Origin: Nonomuraea terrae
GTDB lineage: Bacteria > Actinomycetota > Actinomycetes > Streptosporangiales > Streptosporangiaceae
Assembly: GCF_004348995.1 (NCBI RefSeq)
Contig: NZ_SMKQ01000049.1
Location: forward strand, 1-47,805
Direction of reading: 5' to 3'
DNA length: 47,805 nt
This document shows, in pieces, positions 1 to 8,100 of this stretch. Position 1 is the stretch's first letter, and each line of letters begins with the position of its first letter. The notes beneath the pieces are model-generated. The model had not been told where the DNA came from. It ran no database searches and was given only the letters and a program-made list of their open reading frames with translations. Made by a program: the position numbers and the translations under genes.

Positions 1-101
1 CCCTGGAACACCCATCGAGTGAAGCCTCTGGGCGAAAGTCACGGCACCGGGCATACGTCATCTCCGGCCATCCGGCGACGGCCCCGAGACGGGCACGCTG
101 G

Positions 102-1163
102 TCACCGGCCGACAGGCCCGGACCGGACGCGGGCGCGGTACTCGCGGGGCGGCACGCCGTACTCCCGCCTGAAGGCGCGGCTGAAGTGGAACGGGCTGAC
201 GAAGCCGCAGGCGGCGGCTACCTGGCCGACGTCCATGTCGGTGATCTCCAGCAGGCTCGCCGCATGGCGGACGCGGGCCTGGCGTACGGCGTGCATGGGG
301 GTCCGGCCGGTCTCCTCGGCGAAGAGGTGGGCGAACCGGGAGGGCGAGAGGGCGACCGCGCGGGCGAGGGAGGCGACCGAGTGCGGCGCGGCCGGGTCGG
401 CGGCGATGAGGGCGAGCACGCGGCGGATCCGTTCATCCCCCTCCTCGGGCGTGCCGGTGCGGGGCCGCGCCGAGGCCGTGGCCAGCACCACCACCTCCTC
501 CACGGCCCCGAGCACCAGCTCGCGTGCGGCCCCGCCGCCGACCACGACCGGCACCCGTCCCCCACCCGCGTACGGCGCGCCACCCGAAGCCACCGCGCCG
601 GCCGAGTCCAGGGAGCCCCGCGGGACCGACAAGCCGCCCGGCTCCCACGCGTCGGCCGGCTCTCGCTGGACGGGGACGCCCTCGGAGGAGTTGGGCCGCA
701 CGGACCGTGTGCCGGGCAGTGCACCGGGCGGGACGGAGGGCGTGGCCGGGGTCCAGTGGGCGTCGTGGTGGGCGCGGACGAAGGCCGCGGCGATCCGTTC
801 GCGTACCGCCCGTGGTACACCGCTCACCAGGTGACAGCCGCCCTCGCGAGCGTACGGCGCGAGCCAGGCCGTCCAGCTCGCCCGGGGCTGGAAGTGCACC
901 CACCAGAACCGCCACCGCCGCGCCCCCGGCGCCACCCGGTAGTGCTGGGCCGCCCCCGACGCCAGCACCGCCAGATCACCCGGCCCCACCTCGAACGACG
1001 TCCCACCCTGCGTGATCCGCCCGGCCCCGGCCTCGGTCCACATCAGCAGCCAGCTGGGCGACCCGTACGACCGGCGCGTGGCATAGCCGGCCGGCTTGTC
1101 GTAGTGGCCGAGAATCATCACCTCGGCAGCAGGAACAGACAGGTCCTCAGCGGTCACAGGCAT
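102..1163 (-). CDS. AraC-family transcriptional regulator with a long low-complexity linker
   Basis: This is a 353-aa AraC/XylS-type regulator. Residues 1 to about 130 resemble the AraC-type cupin sensor domain. Residues about 244-345 carry the two helix-turn-helix motifs, one around 261-286 (SVASLARAVALSPSRF) and one around 310-336 (GQVAAACGFVSPFHFSRAF), followed by the usual PREYR end. Between them, about 70 residues (137-208) are rich in Pro, Gly, Ser and Ala and look like a disordered insert, which is unusual for the family. It starts with ATG at 1163 and diverges from the dioxygenase gene at 1190 with only 26 bp between the starts, so it may regulate that gene. The ligand is unknown. Confidence 0.9.
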   Translation of the reverse strand: MPVTAEDLSVPAAEVMILGHYDKPAGYATRRSYGSPSWLLMWTEAGAGRITQGGTSFEVGPGDLAVLASGAAQHYRVAPGARRWRFWWVHFQPRASWTAWLAPYAREGGCHLVSGVPRAVRERIAAAFVRAHHDAHWTPATPSVPPGALPGTRSVRPNSSEGVPVQREPADAWEPGGLSVPRGSLDSAGAVASGGAPYAGGGRVPVVVGGGAARELVLGAVEEVVVLATASARPRTGTPEEGDERIRRVLALIAADPAAPHSVASLARAVALSPSRFAHLFAEETGRTPMHAVRQARVRHAASLLEITDMDVGQVAAACGFVSPFHFSRAFRREYGVPPREYRARVRSGPVGR

Positions 1164-1189
1164 ACCGTCGCACGGACCGGCTGCCTAGC

Positions 1190-1978
1190 GTGAGAGTCAT
1201 GAGGCTCGACGACTTCCACGATCAGGGGTACGCGCTGGTGCCCGGTCTGCTCAACCCCGGGGAGGTGGCCGGGCTGCGCGACACGTTCATGGCGATCCAC
1301 GCTGCAGGCCCGATCCCCGGCCACTTCACGCCGCAGCCGCAGGAACCCGGCCGGCCATACGACGTGCTGCGCGAGTATCCGCGCATCATGCACCCCCACC
1401 AGGTCAGCGACGTGGCCCTGCGCCACCTGCTGGACGCCCGGATCGCCGCGATCCTGCGCGACCTGCTGGGCGAGGAGCCGATAGCAGCCCAGAGCATGTT
1501 CTACTTCAAGCCGCCTGGCGCCAGGGGCCAGGCGCTGCACCAGGACAACTTCTACCTCCGCGTCGAGCCGGGCACGTGTGTGGCCGCCTGGGTGGCTCTC
1601 GACCGGGTCGACCGCGCCAACGGCGGACTGGAGGTCGTGCCCGGCACCCACCTGATGGACCTGTTCTGCCCCGAGGAGGCCGACCAGGACGCCTCGTTCA
1701 CCCGCGAGTACGTGCCGCCGCCGCCCGGTCTCGACCGCGTCCCCGTGGACATGGACCCCGGCGACGTGCTGTTCTTCAACGGCAGCCTGGTGCACGGCTC
1801 CGAGCCGAACACCACGGCCGACCGCTTCCGCCGCAGCTTCATCTGCCACTACGCGGGCCGCTCGGCCGAGCGCATCGCGGAGTACTACCCGACCCTCACG
1901 ATGACCGGCGAGCCCGTACGGCTGGAGCCGGCGATCGGCGGCGGACCCTGCGGCACGGAGATCACCGGCCCGCACTAG
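1190..1978 (+). CDS. Phytanoyl-CoA dioxygenase (PhyH) family protein
   Basis: The 262-aa protein has the pattern of Fe(II)/2-oxoglutarate-dependent oxygenases of the PhyH family. The iron-binding HxD is H117-Q-D119 in ALHQDNFYLR, the distal His is H202 in LVHGSEPN, and the likely 2-oxoglutarate-binding Arg is in RRSFICHY. The length is normal for a bacterial PhyH enzyme. The start may be GTG at 1190 or ATG at 1199. No clear ribosome-binding site decides between them, and the mRNA may be leaderless given the 26-bp gap to the divergent AraC gene. The substrate cannot be inferred; the AraC neighbour suggests an inducible catabolic or tailoring hydroxylation. Confidence 0.88.
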   Translation: MRVMRLDDFHDQGYALVPGLLNPGEVAGLRDTFMAIHAAGPIPGHFTPQPQEPGRPYDVLREYPRIMHPHQVSDVALRHLLDARIAAILRDLLGEEPIAAQSMFYFKPPGARGQALHQDNFYLRVEPGTCVAAWVALDRVDRANGGLEVVPGTHLMDLFCPEEADQDASFTREYVPPPPGLDRVPVDMDPGDVLFFNGSLVHGSEPNTTADRFRRSFICHYAGRSAERIAEYYPTLTMTGEPVRLEPAIGGGPCGTEITGPH

Positions 1979-2051
1979 GTGGCCGGCCGGCGACGCCGAG
2001 CCCGCTCCTACCACGGCAAAACCGAATCAGCCCGTACCGCGACGAAGTCGG

Positions 2052-3161
2052 TCAGCCGCCGGAGACGTCCGACTCCGCGTCCTGGGGCACCCCGCAGTCC
2101 CACGGGTCGTCCAGCCACCCGTCGGGCAGGTGCACCTTGGCGCGTTCGCCCGACTTGCCGCGCGGGGTGTCGGTGTTCGGCGGCCACGGCTCGTCGCGCT
2201 CCAGCTTGTCCAGGCCCGCCCGCAGCCCGTCGAGCGAGTCGGCCGTGGCCAGCTCACGCCGCAGCTCGCTCCCGACCGTGAACCCCTTCAAGTACCACCC
2301 GACGTGCTTGCGGAAGTCGGAGATGGCCGACTTCTCCGCGTCGAAGCACCCGGTCAGCCCCTCGGCGTGCCGGAACATCACGGCGGCGACCTCGCCGAGC
2401 GTCGGCCGGGCCCGCTCGGAGCTGCCGTTGAACGCGTTCTCCAGGTCGCGGAACAACCACGGCCGCCCCAGGCACCCGCGCCCGACCACGACCCCGTCGC
2501 ACCCGGTCTGCCGCACCATCCGGAGGGCGTCGTCGGCGCACCAGATGTCGCCGTTGCCCAGCACCGGGATCTCCTGCACGGTCTCCTTCAGCCGGGCGAT
2601 GGCCTCCCAGTCGGCGACGCCGCCGTAGTGCTGCCGCGCCGTGCGCGCGTGCAGCGCGACGGCGGCGACGCCCTCCTCTGCCGCGATCCGCCCGGCGTCG
2701 AGGTAGGTCAGGTGGTCGTCGTCGATGCCCTTGCGCATCTTGATCGTCACGGGCAGCGGCCCCGCGTTCGCCACCGCCGCCCGCAGGATGCGCCGCAGCA
2801 GATTCCGCTTGTACGGCAGCGCCGAGCCGCCCCCGCGGCGCGTCACCTTGGGCACGGGGCAGCCGAAGTTGAGGTCGATGTGGTCGGCGAGGTCCTCCTC
2901 GACGATCATCCGGACCGCGCGGCCCACGACGTCGGGGTCGACGCCGTACAGCTGGATGCTCCGGGGCCGCTCGGACTCGGCGAACCGGATCATCCGCATC
3001 GTCTTGACGTTGCGCTCGACGAGTGCCCGTGTAGTGATCATCTCGCAGACGAACAACCCCGCGCCCTGCTCCCGGCACAGCACCCGGAACGGCGCGTTCG
3101 TGATGCCCGCCATGGGCGCGAGCACCACGGGCGGCCATACCTCGATCGGCCCAATCTTCAC
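2052..3161 (-). CDS. dusB: tRNA-dihydrouridine synthase, DusB type
   Basis: This 369-aa cytosolic flavoenzyme reduces uridine to dihydrouridine in tRNA. The FMN-binding TIM barrel begins with APMAGITNAPFR (15-26). The catalytic Cys is C101 in LNFGCPVPKV, followed by the substrate-binding GGGSAL. The phosphate-binding segments GNGDIW and VVGRGCLGRPWLF are present, and the C-terminal helical tRNA-binding region follows. Length and motifs match the actinobacterial NifR3/DusB group. It converges with the PhyH gene across a 73-bp gap and diverges from the ACT-domain gene at 3244. Confidence 0.95.
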   Translation of the reverse strand: MKIGPIEVWPPVVLAPMAGITNAPFRVLCREQGAGLFVCEMITTRALVERNVKTMRMIRFAESERPRSIQLYGVDPDVVGRAVRMIVEEDLADHIDLNFGCPVPKVTRRGGGSALPYKRNLLRRILRAAVANAGPLPVTIKMRKGIDDDHLTYLDAGRIAAEEGVAAVALHARTARQHYGGVADWEAIARLKETVQEIPVLGNGDIWCADDALRMVRQTGCDGVVVGRGCLGRPWLFRDLENAFNGSSERARPTLGEVAAVMFRHAEGLTGCFDAEKSAISDFRKHVGWYLKGFTVGSELRRELATADSLDGLRAGLDKLERDEPWPPNTDTPRGKSGERAKVHLPDGWLDDPWDCGVPQDAESDVSGG

Positions 3162-3243
3162 ACGCTCAGTTGTAGCGCAGGTCAGCCGGGAACTGGTATT
3201 TCGCGGATAGGCTGGGAAGCGGCATCTTCACAGGAGGGGATGG

Positions 3244-3879
3244 ATGCTTCTTCGCGTTCGCGTGGCACTGCCCGACAGGCCGGGATCGCTGGCGCAGGTC
3301 ACCAAGGTCCTGGGGGCGGCGGGAGCCGACATCACCCAGGTGACCGTCCTCGACCGGGGCGACGGCAGGGCGATGGACGACATCACGGTCTTCTGCCCGG
3401 AGAGCACCCCGCGCGAGGCCCTCGTCAAGAGCCTGCAGAGCGTCGACGAGGTCACGATCGAAGGCATCTGGACCACCCGCGAGGCCCCCGGCACCTACCC
3501 GGAGCTGGAGATACTCAAATACATCACCACGGCCGGCGACCGGGCGCTGACCACGCTGGTCGACTCGCTGCCGGTCCTGTTCAGCGCCGACTGGGCCGCC
3601 ACCACCGCGGGCTCCCGCCTCGTGTACGCCAGCTGGCGCGCGCCGCGGGAGATCTCCGTCCCCGACGAGGTGCCGTCCCGCCCGGTCGCGACGACGCTCG
3701 ACGACGGCCTCCACCTGATCCACGCGCCGCTGCCGCCGCTGGCCCTGTCGCTGTTCCTGGCCCGTTCGGAGGGCCCGGCGTTCCACCGCATCGAGGTCCA
3801 CCGCCTCACCCGCATCCTCGAGATCTTCCTGAGCCTCCCGGCGACCGAGCGCAGCGTGGCCCGTCAGCTGCGCAAGTAG
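3244..3879 (+). CDS. ACT-domain protein, probable amino-acid-responsive regulator
   Basis: The 211-aa protein starts with a clear ACT domain (residues about 1-70: VRVALPDRPGSLAQVTKVLG, then ADITQVTVLD), a fold that usually binds amino acids and regulates enzymes. The remaining 140 residues have no motif I recognise. ATG at 3244 is preceded by the strong AGGAGGGG (3232-3239). No enzyme domain is fused, so it probably acts as a stand-alone sensor or regulatory subunit. It is transcribed toward the tRNA cluster, with 75 bp separating its stop from tRNA-Gly. Confidence 0.8.
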   Translation: MLLRVRVALPDRPGSLAQVTKVLGAAGADITQVTVLDRGDGRAMDDITVFCPESTPREALVKSLQSVDEVTIEGIWTTREAPGTYPELEILKYITTAGDRALTTLVDSLPVLFSADWAATTAGSRLVYASWRAPREISVPDEVPSRPVATTLDDGLHLIHAPLPPLALSLFLARSEGPAFHRIEVHRLTRILEIFLSLPATERSVARQLRK

Positions 3880-3933
3880 GCGTCTCGTCACCCTCGCGTG
3901 GCCGTGCGGTAAGCATCTGGTCGAAAAACCCGC

Positions 3934-3939
3934 TAGAGT
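3934..3939 (+). promoter_or_regulatory. Probable -10 box of the tRNA operon
   Basis: TAGAGT lies 15 bp upstream of the mature tRNA-Gly 5' end and matches the -10 hexamer common at actinomycete stable-RNA promoters. A convincing -35 box at 17-18 bp is not obvious. Confidence 0.5.
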
Positions 3940-3954
3940 GGGGCACGCAACAGC

Positions 3955-4026
3955 GCGGAAGTGGCTCAGGGGTAGAGCATCACCTTGCCAAGGTGAGGGT
4001 CGCGGGTTCGAATCCCGTCTTCCGCT
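3955..4026 (+). tRNA. tRNA-Gly (GCC)
   Basis: A 72-nt cloverleaf. The acceptor GCGGAAG (3955-3961) pairs with CTTCCGC (4019-4025) and U is the discriminator. The D arm is GCTC/GAGC. The anticodon arm TCACC/GGTGA encloses loop TTGCCAA with anticodon GCC, and the T arm has TTCGAAT. No CCA is encoded; the next bases are CGG. Confidence 0.97.
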
Positions 4027-4044
4027 CGGAGTGGGAAATGACTC

Positions 4045-4118
4045 GGTGGCGTGGCCGAGAGGCGAGGCAGCGGCCTGCAAAGCCGTCCACACGGGTTCAA
4101 ATCCCGTCGCCACCTCCA
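4045..4118 (+). tRNA. tRNA-Cys (GCA), CCA encoded
   Basis: The acceptor GGTGGCG (4045-4051) pairs with CGCCACC (4108-4114), with discriminator T4115 and CCA at 4116-4118. The anticodon loop CTGCAAA gives anticodon GCA. The T arm is ACGGG-TTCAAAT-CCCGT. It follows tRNA-Gly by 18 bp in the same transcript. Confidence 0.97.
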
Positions 4119-4119
4119 A

Positions 4120-4194
4120 GGACGATTAGCTCAGCGGGAGAGCGCTTCCCTGACACGGAAGAGGTCACTGGTTCAATCCCAGTATCGTCCACCA
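4120..4194 (+). tRNA. tRNA-Val (GAC), CCA encoded
   Basis: The acceptor GGACGAT (4120-4126) pairs with ATCGTCC (4184-4190), with discriminator A4191 and CCA at 4192-4194. The anticodon arm CTTCC/GGAAG encloses CTGACAC, giving anticodon GAC. It begins one base after the tRNA-Cys CCA. Gly-Cys-Val is a common actinomycete tRNA cluster, and such clusters are frequent insertion sites. Confidence 0.97.
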
Positions 4195-4199
4195 CTCGA

Positions 4200-4225
4200 A
4201 AGCCCCAGCCCCACGGCTGGGGCTT
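4200..4225 (+). terminator. Intrinsic terminator of the tRNA cluster
   Basis: A perfect 11-bp stem, AAGCCCCAGCC / GGCTGGGGCTT, with a 4-nt loop CCAC, lies 5 bp after the tRNA-Val CCA. A short T-containing tail (CGTGTTGT) follows. It separates the tRNAs from the accessory gene downstream. Confidence 0.85.
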
Positions 4226-4324
4226 CGTGTTGTCCCCGTGGATCGTGGCCGCCGGCGACCCGGCGTGCAGCAGATTGCGGAACCCCTCGCACCTCTGTTA
4301 CGCAGATGACCGAGACCATCCGGC

Positions 4325-5164
4325 ATGCGGGAGCCCGATGTGCGTAAGGCGATCAGCTACTCCGACGCGGTCCGCCTCCTGGGCGGCGAAAGCAAGGTCA
4401 CCAAGCTGCTGACCGGTGCGGTGCTGGAAGCCACGCCCGTCGGGGGTGTGTTGTCGCTGTTCGATCTGAAGGACGAAGCCGTCCGGTTGGCGAACGACTC
4501 CGTCAACCGCCTGCACGACCAGCTGTCCGGCCTCGGCCGCCATGACCGGACCACCCGCTTGGAGGCGGCGCACGCCGTCATCGTGATCGCCGCGTTCTTC
4601 CAGGCCCTGGACGACGTGCCCCTGCCATGGAAGCCCCAGGAACTGCGCCTCACCAGGGACGAGCAGATGGGCCTGGCGGGCGCGACGCACCAGGGCGGCG
4701 ACTTCGTGGCCAAGCTGCTCGACGCACAGCCCGCCGGCCTGCGCGCGCACCGTTCGCTGAAGGACACGCTCGACTCGCTCGGCGACTACTACGGTGACCT
4801 CGCCGAGGCGCTGGCCAAGTTCGCCACCGGGCTCGCGGTACACGACCGTTACAACACCACCGAATGGGAGCGGGCCACGGCCGCGCTGACCGGAACCCTG
4901 CCCGGTCTGGCCGTCCGCGCGTACGAGGAGCTGTACCGGCAACTCGCCCTCGACATCCCCGAGTTCAGGCTGTGGCTGGACACGATCGAAAGCGTGTCCG
5001 TGGCCACCGGCCTGGCGGACCTGGAGCGGGTGCTCGCCGACGTGGCCGCCAGGACCGGGCCGCCTCAGCACGCCGCGGCCCTGATGCTGCGCAACCGTAA
5101 GATCCTGGAACGCCCGATCGCCGAGACGGGGGACGCCCCTGCCGGCATGCGGCTGCCTCGCTGA
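4325..5164 (+). CDS. N-terminal helical effector-like domain of a split NACHT protein
   Basis: This 279-aa, mostly alpha-helical ORF begins RKAISYSDAVRLLGGESKV and continues with a hydrophobic segment around residues 85-95 (AHAVIVIAAFFQAL). It resembles the N-terminal helical domain (NNH-type, as I recall NNH7) found fused ahead of NACHT ATPases in actinomycetes; that assignment is from memory. No enzymatic motif is visible. The ORF stops at TGA 5162-5164, and the missing second half continues in the -1 frame, with DAYVNPGFRVAEV and Walker A directly downstream. The simplest reading is one protein of about 1,470 aa interrupted by a one-base loss near 5158. ATG 4325 has no strong ribosome-binding site; GTG 4340 is an alternative. 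Confidence 0.75.
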   Translation: MREPDVRKAISYSDAVRLLGGESKVTKLLTGAVLEATPVGGVLSLFDLKDEAVRLANDSVNRLHDQLSGLGRHDRTTRLEAAHAVIVIAAFFQALDDVPLPWKPQELRLTRDEQMGLAGATHQGGDFVAKLLDAQPAGLRAHRSLKDTLDSLGDYYGDLAEALAKFATGLAVHDRYNTTEWERATAALTGTLPGLAVRAYEELYRQLALDIPEFRLWLDTIESVSVATGLADLERVLADVAARTGPPQHAAALMLRNRKILERPIAETGDAPAGMRLPR

Positions 5165-8100
5165 GGGACGCGTACGTCAATCCGGGTTTCCGCGTCGCGG
5201 AGGTCACCGGCTCTTCGAACGTCAGCGCCGAGTCGTGGTGGGAGGACGTCGAGCCCCGCTCCGACATCGTCACCTTTCTGAGCCGCTACCTCACCTCGCC
5301 GGAGGCCCACACCACGCCTCTCGTCCTGCTCGGCCAGCCGGGTGCCGGGAAGTCCGTGTTGACCAAGATCCTCGCCGGCCGGCTGTTCGCCGGAAACTTC
5401 CTCCCGGTACGCGTTCCACTGCGGGAGGTACCCGCCGACGGCACCCTCCGCGAGCAGATCGAAGCCGCGATCCACCAGGCCACCGGAGAGCGCCTGAGCT
5501 GGCCTGAGCTGGTGCGTACGGCCGGCGGCGCCCTTCCGGTGATCATGCTCGACGGCCTGGACGAGCTGCTGCAGGCGACCGGCGTCCATCGCTCCGACTA
5601 CCTGCGGCAGATCGTCGAGTTCCAGCAGGGCGAGACCGACCTGGGCCGCTCCGCCGCGGTCCTCGTCACGACGCGGACCGCGGTCGCCGACAGGATGCGC
5701 TTCCCCGAGGGGTGCCTCGCCGTCCGTCTCGAACCGTTCGACGACGAGCAGGTCGCCCAGTGGCTGGAGGTGTGGAACCGTGCCAACCAGGCGTACTTCG
5801 CCGAGTGCGGCCGCCGGCCGTTCTCTCCCGAGGCCGCCCTGCGCCACCCCGGCCTCGCCGCCCAGCCGCTGCTGCTCCTCATGCTCGCGCTGTACGACGC
5901 CGCCGCCAACGCGCTCCAGCACGGCGACGAGGGCCTCAGCCACGCCGACCTGTACGAACGTCTCCTGCTGCTGTTCGCCGAGCGGGAGGTACGCAAGCAC
6001 GTGCCCGGCCTGGACGAGGAGAGGCTGAGCCAGGAGATCGAGATCGAGCTCTACCGGCTCGCGGTGGCGGCGTTCGGCATGTTCAGCAGGGGCCGCCAGC
6101 GCATCTCCGCGGCCGAGCTCAACGACGACCTCGCGAACCTCACGGTGACGCCGGCGGCGCAGACGAGCAGTTTCCAGAGCCCGCTGTCCGGCGCCGACCG
6201 GGTGATCGGCCGGTTCTTCTTCGTACACCGCTCCGACGCCGTGCAGGACGGCGTGACGCTGCAGACGTACGAGTTCCTGCATGCGACGTTCGGCGAGTAT
6301 CTGGTGGCGCGGCTCCTGCGTGACGAGCTCGGCCGGGTGGTGGGCCGCTGGACGGCGGCTTCGGCGGGTCCCTACTTCGCCCGCCCGGGGATCGAGGACG
6401 GCCTGCTCTACGCGCTGCTGTCCTTCGCGCTGCTCACCGAACGCACCGCCATCCTCGACTTCCTCGCCGAGCTGATCTCCTCCCTCGACACCGCGCAGGT
6501 GAAGGACCTGCTGATCAGGCTGTTGCAGGGAGCGGAGTCCCGTACGGACCAGAGCTATTCCGGCTATCTGAGCGGCCAGTCCACGTTCATCACGCGGCAC
6601 GCGTACTACACCGCGAACCTCGTGATCCTGGCCGCCCTCGCCGGAGGGGGCGTGCTCGGCAGCGAGCTGTTCCCCGGTGGCGGGCATCCCCGGATCCCGT
6701 GGCGGTCTCTCACCGCCCTGTGGGAGTCACGGATCAGCGGGGACGCGCTGGCCGGCCTGACCGACAAGGTCCAGGCGGACCGGATCTGGAACGACGGCAA
6801 CGCACCCGATCTGAGGATCCACCTGACGGACGCGGCCGCGCCCACGCGGGTCGGCGGCTTCGACTTCGCGTGGCTGAGCACCCACCAGGACCGGCAGTGG
6901 CACCTGGGCGAGAGGTCGCTGCGGGTCGCGCACTTCCTCTGCGGCCCCACGACGGACGCCCTCGCCCATGCCGCCGAACCGGCGATCGACACGTTCGAGG
7001 AGTCCTTCGACGCCTGGTCGTACTTGACCGGCACGGATCGCTCCCGGCTGTCGCCAGGGCGGATCATGCTGGAGATCCTCATGGACCGCTACACGGCTCA
7101 GGAGGATCCGACGGGCCTGTACGAGCGGGCGTTCAGGATGCTGGGACCGGCGAACGACCTCATCCCCATGGCCACGCGGCTGCGCTGTCTTTCCGCCGTG
7201 CTGGATCTGATCGACACCGATGTCGCCGGTGCCGATCGGACCCGGCCGGTTCCCGAGTGGACGCCGGTTCTCGCGAACAGCCTGCGCGAACTCCACGACG
7301 ACCTCGCCGAGGACGGGCACGACGCGCATGCCCGCACCGCCGTCGAGAAGGCGGTGTCCCTCTACCGGAGAGTGAACGGGGCCGATCCGGCGGCCTGCCG
7401 TCCGGAACTGGCCGAGGCCTTGCTGGCCCTGTCACGCGAGTACGTGGACCAGGGAGAACAGCGGAGTGCGCTGCGTACCGTCGAGGAGGCCGTCATCCTC
7501 CACCAGACCTTGGCGGCCGGCGACGCCACGGCGCTGCCGCGGCTGGCGGAGGCACTCCACGCGCTCGCCACTCGCCATCTGGCGGTGAAGAACCGCGCCG
7601 AGGCGGTGCGCGCCGCCCGCGAGGCCGTCGCCGTGGCCAGAGGCTTGACGCGCGCCGATCCCGTCACCCGGCAACGGGTTCTGGCGATCTGCCTCAAGAC
7701 CCTGGCCGAAGCCCTGAACCACCAGGAAGAGGCGATCGCAGCCGAACAGGAATCCGTCGACCTGTACAGAGGGCTGGCGGCGGACGACGCGGACGGGTGG
7801 CGGCCGTCCCTCAAGGACGCGCTCGACAACCTGTCGTACAGCCTGTCGTATCGGGGCGAGCTCCAAGGGGCGCTGGCCGCGAGCCAGGAGTCGTTGTCCA
7901 TCGTCCGGGCGCTGGAACAGCAGGACACGGACCGATGGCGGCGTGACCTGATCTGGTCACTGGACAATGTCGCCTTCGACCTCAGCAGGCTAGGGCTCCA
8001 TGAGGAGGCCGAGGTCGCGTCTCAGGAAGCCATCGCACGGTGCCGCAAGGATCCGGACATCCCCACGAACCGTTTGGGCGACTGCGTGGCCACCTTGGCA

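Noticed and set aside
19..834. Long plus-strand ORF opposite the AraC gene
   Set aside because: Antisense shadow of the 102-1163 gene. Its composition is Arg/Ala/Pro-rich and it has no motif.
2130..4412. A 760-codon open frame across dusB, the ACT gene and the tRNAs
   Set aside because: High-GC artefact running through three tRNA genes and antisense to dusB. No domain is visible.
5128..5134. Run of five G as a programmed -1 slippery site in the NACHT gene
   Set aside because: GGGGGAC does not fit the X XXY YYZ heptamer in the zero frame, and a slip here would insert unconserved residues (CRHAAAS) before the downstream domain.
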